The notes under the pieces: generated by a model
Database searches by the model: none
What the model saw: the letters and a program-made list of their open reading frames with translations, nothing else
Told to the model about the DNA's origin: nothing
Shown: piece by piece, positions 1 through 11,215 of the stretch
Layout: every line of letters starts with the position of its first letter
Position numbering within the stretch: the first letter of the stretch is position 1
Position numbers and translations under genes: made by a program
Source of the DNA: Meconema thalassinum
Lineage: Eukaryota > Arthropoda > Insecta > Orthoptera > Tettigoniidae
Length of the DNA stretch: 64,000 nt
NCBI GenBank assembly: GCA_946902985.2
Contig: OX336388.2
Span: 1,217,718,609-1,217,782,608, forward strand
Direction of reading: 5' to 3'

Positions 1-174
1 ATCCTATAAGCGAATATATATTACTATTGATATGTTGAGGTTATTTATTTTGCTGCATAACTAAACCCACGAACGATTGTCTCTACAGACCATTCACGTA
101 ACTCTCTGCTAAACTTTGCATTGCAAAGGTATTAATCCCGTTCCCCAATAAGATAGTTCACTCATCCCTTCAGA

Positions 175-1759
175 ATGACTAAAAGGGAACAACTCAACGT
201 TCTAAAAAGAAAACGCATGACTCAGCGCTCCAATGTCACAAGCTCTGTTAATTTTATATAACAAAATGATAGTGCAACAGATCATGATGAAATAGAACAC
301 ATCCTAAAAATACTCCAGACAATTTTAGAATAATTGCTGTACTGACGATCTGATACATAGCCTGCTAGATGACACAGAATACGCCGTAGATGTCCGGTCT
401 TGTGAAGAATACACTGACAGTGCAACACGTGCCATCGACAAGGCACAAAAAATACTCGCAATGAAACGAGAAGAAACCAATATACCTACGGTCACTGTTA
501 GCCCAAACCAACATATTCAGCTCACACGTATCCCAGACGTCAAACTACCGACAATACGTATAGAACCATTCTCAGGAGGCATAGAATCCTGGTCTCGATT
601 CTGGGAACAATTTCAAGCATCAGTTCATAATAATGCCACCATTCCAGACATTAGCAAGCACGTACTCTTACGAGGGTTTTTACAAGGGGAACCAAAGCAA
701 CTTATTGACGGCATAGCAATTACCGCAGATACGTACGCCCAGACAAAGGCATTACTTACAGAACGCTACGGCGACAAGGATAAAATAATCCAGGCCCAAC
801 TTAACTACCTGGAGAATTTACAGCCCGCCTCCTCAGAGAGCCCTGACGATTTAAACACAACGTAATTGGAGTGGCATTGAAGCGTACAAGCACTCAAGAC
901 ACTCGGGGAAGATATAAATGTATACGGACGCGTGATAGCCCCAAAAGTTCTGCGAGCATTTCCAGCAGACATATGCACACGTTGGCTGATCCACGCAAAA
1001 CGTAACAAAATCTCCGAAGGCAATATGATGTCTTCGATAGAATTCCTCCGTGAAGAGGTGGAAGGAGCACTTAACACTCAGAAAATCAAGGGAGATGCCA
1101 GTATCGCTATTACGTCCCATTCTACGCCAACAGCAGCTTCTTTCCAAGTTAGTACTAAGCCACGAGGGATTAATAGAGGGAATAAGACAGCGATCACGCC
1201 ATTCTGTATCTTCTGTGAAAACAAAGGTCATTGGGCACAAGAGTGCACAAAAGTAGTCGCACTTCAGGCCAGGGTAGAGAAGTTAAAACACTCAAGATGC
1301 TTCCTTTGCCTAAACAAAGGTCACACTATTAAGAACTGCTATAAGAAGGACAAAGTATCCTGCGCTACATGTAAGGGACCACATCATATTTCTATCTGTA
1401 AAGAACAAGTAGGAGTAACTGTAGGGAAAATACATGTTAGTATGCCGAAGATCGACGTAGGAACCAGAGGGTTCACCCATCTTCAAACTGCCCGCGCTAC
1501 CATTATCGGTCCCACTGGTGAGAGTCAACTGACGCCTTGCATACTAGATGCCGGTAGCCAATCTAGCTTTCTTAGCGCAGATCTCGTGAAACAACTTAAG
1601 CTGAAGGTTATCGGACAAAGAGATTTAGTTGTTTCAGGATTTGAATCGCCTCACTCCAGGGCCAGAACTCGTAGACTAATTCAGTTCAAAGTTAGTAATG
1701 GAACAATCACTATTAGTACAGTCATATTAGGTCAAAATTTGGCCGGATACGGAAAAAAT
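175..1759 (+). pseudogene. BEL gag and N-terminal protease part, broken
   Basis: Capsid and nucleocapsid polyprotein of a BEL/Pao element. The probable start is the ATG at 175 (MTKREQLNVLKRKRM...), because the same start recurs in the inverted copy at 9532. A frameshift near 330 moves coding into the frame that runs to 865, where the segment LPTIRIEPFSGGIESWSRFW is the BEL gag signature (DUF1759 type). A stop near 863 and another shift follow, then 932-1759. That part holds two Cys-rich knuckles (CIFCENKGHWAQEC at 1208, CFLCLNKGHTIKNC at 1300) and the start of a retropepsin-like domain with ILDAGSQSSFLS at ~1543, where the usual DTG/DSG is DAG. Protease coding is cut by the TTAA insertion at 1759. 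Confidence 0.85.
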
Positions 1760-1762
1760 TAA

Positions 1763-1985
1763 ATGACAACGAATTTCTTCAAAAACATGTTCTATAAGAC
1801 ATGTATACATCCCCAGAAAAATCGCCAAAAATCGGGCTTGGGGAACACCCCTAAATTTTCAAAAAAAAAGCCCACCATCTTGGATTTTTCAAAGAACTGC
1901 TATAATTTATGAACGAAAAGTAGAAATAAGGTGCGGTTTTCACCCAAAGTTGTGTTTCGACTTCTGGGTGTTGTACCTACTATGA
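1763..1985 (+). repeat. Left terminal inverted repeat of the TTAA element
   Basis: About 223 bp that match the reverse complement of 5588-5810 with scattered differences. Shared landmarks are ATGACAACG at the tip, an ACATCCCCAGAAAAATCG block and the GTGCGGTTTTCACC block. The ATG at 1982 of the transposase lies at its inner edge. Confidence 0.85.
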
Positions 1986-4893
1986 ACACCACTTTGAATC
2001 TACCTCACACCGCTTGGAGTGGCTTCATTGAGACCGCAGCTGGGCAACAAACTTACGAGAAGTCCGTAGTCATATCTCCGCCTTTTGTCAACCTGGATCC
2101 CACCAACCCTGCAACAATCTACACTTGCCTCCGTTTTGCGGCCGAGGAGAGCAAGAAGCACAATCAAAAATGCATCGTAACTTTCGACCAGCCCCTGTTT
2201 ATCAAAACGATTGACATAGTATATCTCAAGCAGAAGAACCAGATCTCCTGTCTTCAGTCATCGTGCGTTTAGGAGGGTTCCGCCTTCTGATGATCTTTTT
2301 GGGAGCCACGGCCAAAATCATGGCTGGCAGCGGCCTGGAAGACTTTTGGGAGCAGGTATACGCTAAAAACACAGTTGTCCAAATGATGGGCGGACACACA
2401 TATGCAAGAACTTTGCGTACTCATTCCCTCTCTCGAGCTGCTATCGGCCATTTGATTTTGTAATCATGCCAGGAACAGAAACGTCTGTCTGCCTCCGACG
2501 TCGACACTCTTTATCTAGCTTACGAAAAGGTTTTTAAGACAGGATCTTCAGAAGAATCCTTTCGCCAGGTGGAAGAACTACTTCAGGCTGCTTCGTCGTG
2601 GATGGCTGAAATAGAAGAAAAAGTCGAACTTCGAAACAATGGCTGCAATATTTTCGCGAGACAGCGATCATTCAAGACTTTGTTCGAGAGGAAAGATCCG
2701 GAGATTGGAGCTTTCACCTACCGCTGTTCAATGAATGCTAAATTGCCTGCATGCCGCAGGACAAATTCACTACCCCAGGGCGGCTCATATCTATCTTCAG
2801 ACCATGGCTCAACTTGAATCAACTTTGACAGGCAAGGAATTTGAGTTGTTCGTCAAGAAAAGTTTATTCACTGTCCGCCGATCGGATACATTTTGGTGTG
2901 GGGTATGGAACGGCATGACCATCGAGCATGTTTTGATGAGATCAATGAAAGTCAGCGGTGGGTTGACTCAAGGTCAAGGTATCTCTGATGCAATCGTAGC
3001 CCGTTGGATTCGCAATTTGCCGGTGAGTCTACAAGTGATAGAAGCAGTGGAAGCCTTTGCAGAAATTAGAAGTGAAACCTCTCAACAACACGCCTCTTTG
3101 CTGGCATCCAGGCAGTCTCTAGACTCCAAAGACTTGAAGAAATTCGTTGAGTCGCTAAGACAACATTCTCGCTTTAAGAAATCTAAAGATCTCGTCTCCC
3201 TGACAACTGGAATAATTGCAAACAAAAGCGTCAATTGTGATTTGGCCGAAGAATTGGGCGAAAAGGTGGTGAGAAGTGTTGTGGGGAAGTTATTGGACAC
3301 CGTCACTCTAAAACGGAAGGATCAAGTGACAACTTTCGATGCCATGAAGAAGACACTCGTGATCAACAAGGAACCGGTCGTAGTAAATCCCAACCAATTG
3401 TTCCACCGCATCGCCTGTGTCGTCAGAAACGAGGAGAAGTTGGAAGATTGCTTACGGCACGAGTTGGCGCCATATCCCCAAGCTTTGTTCGACAACGTTG
3501 GGCTCCGTGCTGGTGTTAAGTCGAAGATATATCAGGTTATAGACCAAGTCTGCAAGGTGAGCAGTCAGATGCCTGATAAACCCAAGTTCGTTCTAGACGG
3601 TGGCGATCTTAAACACCGCGTGCATTGGCCTCGCCCAGCAACCTACGACGATGTGTTCAATGCCTACAAGGACTACGTACGAAGGCATTACCGGGAAAGT
3701 GTCATTATAGTGTTCGACGGCTACGAAGCGAGCACGAAAAACGCTGCACATGGTCGCCGTTGCATAGGAAAGTCGTCAGCTAGGGTAGAAGTGACATCTT
3801 CCAACATTTTGACTGCACCAAAAGAACAGTTTTTATCCAACGTTGACAACAAAACGAATTTCGTAAACCTTCTAGGAGCAGAATTTCAGGCCGCAAACAT
3901 CCCAGTCCTCCACGCACCTAGTGACGCGGATGTTATGATTGTAGAAACTGCAAAAAAAAAAAAAGAGGCCGAATCTGGAGAAAGAGCAGTCGTAGTCGGC
4001 GCCGATTCAGATCTTCTTGATTTAATAGCAGCCTCGACGCAGCCGGACCATTCCATCTTTTTGTTAGTTCCGGGTAACTCAACCAACTCCCAAAATATTT
4101 ACAGTAGTAAGGAGCTGCATCAAGGTCTCGGAGAAATGGCAGCTCACTTACTGTTTGTCCACGCAATGATGGGATGTGATACCACCTCCGCCTTTTATTA
4201 CTAGAGTCCGTTGGTAGGCTTCAATAAACTGCACAACGACCAACAACTCCGTAAAACAGGCGCTGTTTTCCTGGACGAAACCGCAACACAAGATAAAATT
4301 GCAGCTGCAGGTAAATTAGTTCTTTTCTTTCGTACTTGTCCTTATAGGCCTAATACCGGTATATTCTTTTAATTCTCTGTCTACTAGAAGTCGGTATACT
4401 GTAAATTACCTATGTTTTGTTTGATTCAGGACAGGAATTTATCATCAAGCTCTACAGAGGCAAACCAGGAGAGGACCTTGACAAAGCACGATTTAAGAAG
4501 TACATCCAAACCGTGGGAAAGAAACCACAAAACTTCGTCATGAATCTTTCTAGCCTTCCTCCTTCTTCCGCTGCGGCACGTCAACACTGTCTGCGCGTCT
4601 TCCACCAGGTTCAAGCTTGGAACGGCAACCGTCTTCCACCGCAAGATTGGGGATGGAAACTCGAATGTGGAAGGCACATTCCTATTCAGTCTACGTTGCT
4701 GCCCGCGCCTGAACGACTCCTCCACATGGTAAGGTGTGGATGCAAGGGAGACTGCACAAGAAACTGCGAATGCAGGAGAGGAGGCCTCCCATGTACCACC
4801 ATGTGCACCGTATGTGCAGGAGATGCATGTCTGAACCAACGCACTTTCTTTGATGACGAGGAAGAAGATGACCCGGAGCAAATCGAAAATTAA
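1982..4893 (+). pseudogene. Transposase + FEN1/XPG-like nuclease + CXC protein, broken
   Basis: One former protein of roughly 950 residues in pieces. 1982-2272 ends near TFDQPLF. After a frameshift near 2250 comes VRLGGFRLLMIFLGATAKIM, then stops and shifts around 2463-2740, then 2735-4200 in one frame. That frame holds MRSMKVSGGLTQGQG and a nuclease-like domain with acidic patches VLDGGDL (~3596), VIIVFDGYEA (~3706), HAPSDADVMIVETA (~3911) and VVVGADSDLLDLI (~3990), the Asp pattern of FEN1/XPG nucleases. A TAG at 4201 interrupts the frame. A GT-AG intron fits 4311-4429, and exon 4430-4893 ends with CGCKGDCTRNCECRRGGLPC, a CXC/tesmin-like zinc cluster, and an acidic tail. I recall this protein layout as common in repeat-rich invertebrate genomes. 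Confidence 0.75.
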
Positions 4894-5587
4894 ACCAAAG
4901 ATGCCGCCGCCGTCTCTGTACAAAAGAGGTCTAGCATCGCCCCCAAAGAAACCTCAAAGAGAAGACGAGTTGTAAACCAATAAATGTTGTCTTAATATGT
5001 GTCAATGTTTAATAAATGTTATCTTCAATGTAAAATGTCTGCAATTTGTGTATTGTTGTTTATAGTACTAATATTTTGTAATACCAGTTTTAGCTAAAAT
5101 ATTTTTTTGTTACCTTTGAACATCGTAAATCCATTGAACATGTTCTTGCCCAAAAACTGTAAATACTCTGCTATGAGCATTAGATTTTGTATATGCAATA
5201 TAAGAGTTTATTATGACGTGTTTTCCTAATTTAGGGACGTTCTCCCTCGTATATATCCAGTTTGTTGATGTACACAAGTTGTGAAAGTTAATCTAAACTT
5301 GTAGACAGAATAGCATCCTTTTTACTTTTCGTTCAACAGTTACATCGACTTTTTTTTTACAAAAATCTAATATATCAAGCGTCTTTTTTAATTTAAAGAC
5401 GGCTCCCGACTTGACTGTTAATATTAAGCACAACATCAAGAGTTAATAGTAAGTACAACATCTAAAAGTAGAAACACTACTTTTTGGGAAAACCGCATGT
5501 AGTTTTTACTTTTTGTTCGTATGCTATAGCATTTATTTTTTTAATCCAAAAATTTAAGGACGGTCCCCGACTTGATTGTGAGATTTC
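4894..5587 (+). repeat. 3' untranslated and subterminal repeat region of the TTAA element
   Basis: No coding. AATAAA signals occur at ~4979 and ~5010, soon after the stop. From ~5390 the sequence repeats parts of the right TIR: the block GTAAGTACAACATCTAAAAGT occurs near 5450 and again near 5590, and variants of GGACGGTCCCCGACTTGA occur near 5400 and 5560. This is a degenerate tandem structure of ~130-190 bp next to the TIR. Confidence 0.6.
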
Positions 5588-5810
5588 ATAGTAAGTACAA
5601 CATCTAAAAGTCGAAACACAACTTTTGGTGAAAACCGCACCTTATTTCTACTTTTCGTTCATAAGTTATGGCAGTTTTTTGAATAATCCAAGATGGCGGA
5701 TGTTTTTTTTTGAAAATTTAAGCGTTTTCCCCAAGCCCGATTATTGGCGATTTTTCTGGGGATGTTCAGGGGGTCCTATAGAACATGTTTTTGAAGAAAT
5801 TCGTTGTCAT
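5588..5810 (-). repeat. Right terminal inverted repeat of the TTAA element
   Basis: Reverse complement of the left repeat (1763-1985). The end CGTTGTCAT is followed directly by TTAA and the resumption of BEL coding. Confidence 0.85.
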
Positions 5811-5814
5811 TTAA

Positions 5815-8800
5815 TTTTTCCATCTCGAAGCCTAATTTGACTGTACTATATACCAATATAAGCCTTAGAAAGTACCAACAAGTACTTGCCACATCCCACA
5901 CCAACATCCGACGTTCAATCGTTGTTGCGATTGCGAAAACTCCGATAGAGATATTGATAGGTGGTGGTCAATATTGGAAAATAGTTGAAGATGGTCCACT
6001 GATTCGACTCTCAGACACGCAGGGGCTTATCCCTTCAAAGTTGGGTTGGATACTCACTGGGAACAAATCTTGCATATCAGTCAATCATGTTTCTGAAAAT
6101 CAGGTCCACAAAATGAATTGTCGCCTTTGAACGATGAAATGCGACGATTTTGGGACTTAGAGACGCTTGGGATTCGAGATAATCAGGAGCGGACTTTAAC
6201 TGTCAAGGAACTGCAATAATGAAGGAATTTCACGACTCATTCCGAATGCAAAATGGTCGAAGAGTGGTGTGTCTACCCAGAAGAGAGGGTGTTGTCATAC
6301 TCTCAAATCGTATCAACGCAGAAAACCGCTTCAGTTCCTTACAGAAGAAATTTGAGAGAAATCATGATTTTCGCGGTATGTACCAATCCGAAATGATGTA
6401 TTATATTAAGAATGGACACGTCGAAACAATACCTTTTGAGAAATCAACTAATATCGTATTTTATCTGCCTCATCATGCAGTCAAGAAAGAAAGAAAGAAA
6501 GAAAGACAGAATGTACTAAAATGGAGAATCGTCTTCGATGCTTCGTCCCATGAGAAGAACTCACCATCCCTTAATGACGCCTTACAACCAGGACCTAACC
6601 TATTACCTGAAGTATGATCCATGTCACATCGCTTTCGGATGAACCAGCAGGCGTTAATCGCAGATGGGACTCAAGCGTTCCTGCAACTCTATTTAAATGA
6701 GAAAGATAGGGACCTAACAAGATTTGTCTGGTTCCGATTAGAGGAGGATGACGATGGACGCTTACAGACCACAAAGGACATCTTCACCTACAGATTCACG
6801 CGTTTGCCGTTTGGCCTTACCTGCAGCCCTTTTCTCCTATCAGCTACCCTCCAGGAACTGACTAGAAGTTTCAGTGACAGGTATTTATCAGCTGCAAGAA
6901 TCTTAAACAAGAGTGTGTTCATGGACGACTTCGCTTACAGCTGTGAAGAGGAAAGTAAGGCCATAACGACATATTACGAACTGACGAGCTTGCTGAAACA
7001 GATACGTCTACCACAGGCAAAGTGGGCAACTAACTGTGAATCACTGAAGAATATATGGAAAGCTGAAGGTCGTGAGATCAAACAGATCACTAGTATCCTC
7101 GGTGTCATCTGGAATACAGAAGTAGATTAATTTCAGTTCGATCATCGCGACATCGTGGATGTCACGAACCCCACCACCAAACGACGGGTACTCCGAACAG
7201 TTGCAAAATTCTACGACCCTCTTGGCATGCTGTCACCCGTGTCAATCGTAGGAAAAATTATTTTCCAAGACATCTGGTGCAGAGGCATCCAGTGGGATGA
7301 GATTTTACCACAATATATCGCCCTCAAATGGCAAAATTGGATTTCAAACCTCAAGCAATTATACACGATAAGTATTCCTAGATGGATAGGATTCGTAAGC
7401 TGGACTCCAGAGACTTCGCAAGTCCACGTTTTCTGCGACGCGTCAGAAAGTGCTTATGGAGCTAACCTGTATGTTAGAACCGTGGTTGAATCCAAAGCCT
7501 CAGTTCAACTTGTTTTTCAGCAAAGGTAGGCTTGCACCTATCAAAAGGGTAATTCTCCCACGACTTGAATTGTTGGCCGCCCTAGCTGGTACGCACCTTC
7601 TCAAGTATTTCTGCCACTCTACGGGACATGACATTGTGAGAACAACCCTATGGAGTGACTCAATGGTAGCTCTAGGTTGGATACGCAGTGATCCTAATCG
7701 CTGGAGAACTTTCATTTCTAACCGAGTGACAGAAATTCATGAGAGCTCTACTCCGGCTCAATGGAGACATTTCCCTGGTACGGAAAATCCATCAGACCTC
7801 ATATCGCGTGGACGGCTCACTACAGAACTTCAGTCTTCTGCAGTGTGGTGGCACGGACCTACTTGGATACGTGATCATCCGGATACTTGGCCTGACAACA
7901 CCGCCTCCAATGGCTCACTTGCAAAAGCTCGAAAGGCACCCCAGCAAGTCTTGACTGTCAACACGTGGGAACCTCCTATAGATGCAGCGGAATTCAGCTC
8001 ATATTGGAAGATTCTGCACATAATGGCATGGATTCTACGCTTCATAAATAATCTGAGATACAATGAAAAATTCAAAGGGGATCTGACAGTCCATGAACTG
8101 GCAGCAGCACGTCTTCGTTGGATCAGCTTGGCTCAGGGGGATAGTTTTCCTACAGAATACGACGCACTCAAGAAGAAAACTGACTTTTACACGAAATCAA
8201 AGATAGCACGTTACAATCCCTTCCTAAAAGACGACCTAATATGGATAGGGGGACGCCTCCAATTTGCCGAGCTGACCTTGGAACAGAAGCACCCACTCCT
8301 TCTTGATGGTAATCACCCTTTTACGAAGTTACTTCTACGACAGACGCACATCCGGTTACATCACCTGAACTGCGTGCAGAATATTGGATTTTGAATGCTC
8401 GGCAAGCTATCAAGAAAGTCCTCAACACGTGTCTGCCAAGCAAGATAGCAAGGAATCATATTGGAGGTGAAGTAGAGGCTCCTTTGCCGTCAGATCGTGT
8501 GCAAATCACTAAGCCATTTGCTGTCATCGGTGTGGACTTCGCAGGCCCGCTTTACGTGAAGGTGGGGGGTCAGATTCAGAAGTCATACATAGTGTTATTC
8601 ACTTGCGCAACCACAAGAGCACTACACCTTGAAGTTGTGACAGACATGAGCACAGAGAAATGTCTCATGGCTTTTAGGCGCTTCTCCGGCAGACGAGGAT
8701 TTCCTCACACAGTGTATTCCGATAACGCAAGGACTTTCATGGCAGCAAATAAGGAGCTATCGGAGCTGAGTCAAATCTTGTGTCACCCATTGACAAACCA

Positions 8801-9435
8801 CCACCTTCTACATCATTCCATCACCTGGAAGTTTATTCTACCACGCGTCGCTTGGTGGGGAGTGTGGTGGGAGAGAATGGTTGGAACAACGAAGAGATGT
8901 CTCAGGAAGGTTCTGGGCAAGTCCCTGATTGACCATGAGATTCTGACAATGCTATTGGTAGAAGTGGAGGCAACGATTAATTTAAGACCCATCACCCAAG
9001 ATGGTTCAGACGTACTGACTCCAAGTCATTTCTTCAATGGTGAACGCTTGACAACTTTGCCTACCGGACCAGAACCTAGCATTGAGATAAACATGAGAAA
9101 AGAAGTCCGACATAGGCAAAAGATGCAAGACGATTTCCTAGGGAGATGGAAGAAAGAATATCTTCTAGAATTACGAAGCTACCACGAGGTCCAGCGTCCT
9201 ATGAAACGACCAACAGAGTGCCGAGTGGGAAACATAGTTTTATTGCAAGAAGACGTACGGCCGAGGCACGTGTGGCAGAGGGCGTTGATCACAGAGACTA
9301 AACCTGGCAGAGATGGGAAGGTGCGAACACTCATCCTCCGGAAGACAGACGGGACTAGTGTCAGCCGACCTGTTCCACTGGTCGTTCCGTTGGAAGTCGA
9401 TTCGCTTTTGTATAAGCTACAAAAATATTATATAT
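5815..9435 (+). pseudogene. BEL pol: protease end, RT, RNase H, integrase, broken
   Basis: Resumes BEL coding after the insertion. Protease C-terminal part with EILIGGGQYWKIV and GLIPSKLGWILTG (~5950-6070). Reverse transcriptase 6219-7130 with KWRIVFDAS, IADGTQAFLQL (motif A), RLPFGLTCSPF (B) and VFMDDF (C, an F-M-D-D variant). RNase H at 7425-7810 with VFCDASESAYGANLY, LELLAAL and LWSDSMVALGWI. Integrase 8300-9430: the zinc region keeps HIRLHH, but the second Cys of the usual C-x2-C is replaced in NTCLPSK; then VDFAGPLY, YSDNARTF and WWERMVGTTKR supply the D,D,E triad. TGA at 6615 and TAA at 7128 are in frame, and frameshifts lie near 7500 and 8385. The element is not functional. Confidence 0.85.
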
Positions 9436-9479
9436 AATGGCTGATTATGTCACGGTTTATTTATTGGTGTAATCCACAG
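9405..9479 (+). repeat. Remnant of BEL LTR 3' end
   Basis: These ~75 bp match the reverse complement of 20519-20595. There the segment ends in ATCCACA and is followed directly by a PBS, so it marks the 3' end of an LTR. In copy 1 it is fused to the last pol codons, so most of the LTR is missing. Confidence 0.6.
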
Positions 9480-9532
9480 CGCTGAGTCGTGCGTTTTCTT
9501 TTTAGAACGTTGAGTTGTTCCCTTTCAGTCAT
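9480..9532 (-). pseudogene. gag N-terminus of BEL copy 2, truncated
   Basis: Minus-strand ATG at 9532 followed by codons matching the gag start of copy 1 at 175 (M-T-x-R-E-Q-L-N-V-L-K-R-K-R). It is cut at 9480, where copy 1 LTR sequence begins. Confidence 0.6.
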
Positions 9533-9959
9533 TCTGAAGGGATGAGAGAACTATCTTATTGGGGAACGGGATTAATGTCTTTGCAATGCAAAGTTTAGCA
9601 GAGAGTTACGTGAATGGTCTGTAGATGGCATGGGCGCCCGCAGGGAGGGGCAAGGTACCGTAGGGCCGTGCCCCCCCCCCCCTAGATTTCCGAGAATGTT
9701 GATATTCGATTGGTCATTGGCAACAGTTTATTTCATAAATTGAAGTTTCTGATAATCAACTGACAATGTTACAATAGAAAACTTCTTTAATGTTGCTGAC
9801 GTAATATGTAATTATATTCAAAAACTAGCTGTACCTGGCATGCGTTGCAATGCCAATCAAAGAATGTGTTGGCGTTCTAACTTTGTTTGTTGAAGTTCTT
9901 TTGGATTCCCAATATGTTTTTTCTTTTTCCTTTATCCACCTCTAAACTATTGTAAAATT

Positions 9960-11165
9960 GATTTACTATCTCAAAACATCCTGGGAGCGTGCTCAACAAC
10001 TCATCAAAGTTTCATCGCAATGAAGTGAATGGCATATGAACGCATACGGGACTTTGTTGAAACGATTCGAGCGTCGTCACCCATTTGTTGAATATACTCG
10101 TACGCTACCTATTGTAAAATGGAATTACTAATTCGAAAACCTTCCCTGGCGTGTACACAACAACTCATCAAAGTTACATCACAATCGAATGAATGGCATA
10201 TGAACGCATACGGGATTTTGTATAAACGATTCGCGCGCCGTTACTCATTTGTTGAATCTACTTGTGCGCCACCCAATGAAAAACTGATTTACTAATTCAT
10301 ACACCTTCGCAGGACTGGACTCAATTCACCAAAGTTTTATCATAATCGGATGAATGGTATATGAACGCATTCGGGACTTGGTTGAAACGATTCACGCACT
10401 GTCGCTCATTAGTTGAATCTACTCGTGCGCTACCATATTGTAAAATGGATTTACAAAATCAGAAATATTCGGGGGAAACAACATTTCACCAAATTTCATA
10501 GCAATCGCATGAATGGTATATGAACGCATACGGAACATTTTTTAAAAGATACGTGCGCCGTTACTCATTTGTTGAATCTACTCGTGCACTACCTTTCCAG
10601 AAGGGTGCACAACAATTCAACAAAGTTTCATAGCAATCGGATGAATGGTAAATGAACGCATACGGGACTTTGTATAAACGATTCGCGTGCCGTCGCTCAT
10701 TTGTTGAATATACTTGTGCGATACCTATTGTAAAGTGGATTTACTAAGCCAGAATCCTTCCTTGAAGTGTACACAACAACTCGCCTATGTTTAGTCGCTA
10801 ACGGACGAATGGTATATGAACGCATACGGGACTATGTTGAAACACTTGGCGCGTCGTCGCTAATTTGTTTAATCTACTTGTACGATACCTATTGTAAAGT
10901 GGATTTACTAACCCAGATACCTTCCCTGAAGTGTACACAAATCTCACCCAAGTTTCATCGCTATCAGACGAATAGAATATGAACACATACTGGACTTTGT
11001 TGGAACGCTTCGAGCGTTGTCGCTCATTTGTTGAATCTACTCGTGCGCTACCTATTATAACATGGATTTACTAAGCCAGAAACCTTGCCTGTAGTGTACA
11101 CAACCTCTCATCCAAGTTTCATCGCTATCGGACGAATGGTATGTGAACGCATACAAATGTAAATT
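9960..11165 (+). repeat. ~160-bp degenerate tandem repeat (minisatellite)
   Basis: About eight units marked by TGAACGCATAC near 10036, 10202, 10360, 10523, 10653, 10817, 10980 and 11143. Each unit also has CTCATTTGTTGAATCTACT and AAGTTTCATCGCAATCGG-like blocks. Units differ by substitutions and small indels, so the array is old. No coding. Confidence 0.85.
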
Positions 11166-11215
11166 CTTTGTATTAGCCTAAGTTTTTTTCTATTTGTAAT
11201 TTTAGTAAACACATA

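Larger units (their letters stand above)
1763..5810 (+). mobile_element. TTAA-flanked DNA transposon with nuclease-bearing transposase
   Basis: A 4,048-bp insertion in the BEL protease. Both sides carry TTAA (1759-1762 and 5811-5814), and both ends start ATGACAACGAATTTC as inverted repeats about 220 bp long. The single gene inside joins a transposase-like region, a FEN1/XPG-like nuclease and a CXC-type Cys-rich tail. From memory, Academ-superfamily transposons carry an XPG-type nuclease, so an Academ(X)-like assignment is a reasonable guess. Kolobok and piggyBac also use TTAA but do not match this protein layout. Confidence 0.75.
1..9479 (+). mobile_element. BEL/Pao LTR retrotransposon, copy 1
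   Basis: Domain order is leader, gag, CCHC knuckles, aspartic protease, RT, RNase H, integrase, which is the BEL/Pao order. The window opens inside the 5' leader, so the 5' LTR lies outside. The body is cut at 1763-5810 by a DNA transposon. At the 3' side only ~75 bp (9405-9479) remain of what copy 2 shows to be the end of the LTR, fused directly to the end of pol. Then the sequence switches at 9480 to an inverted fragment of a second copy. Several stops and frameshifts make it inactive. Confidence 0.85.

Noticed and set aside
1..231. Left TIR of a large DNA transposon (matching inverted 9480-9620 and 19484-19565)
   Set aside because: The repeat contains the BEL gag start and leader, and the minus-strand partner runs back to a PBS and LTR end. 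Inverted retroelement copies explain it better.
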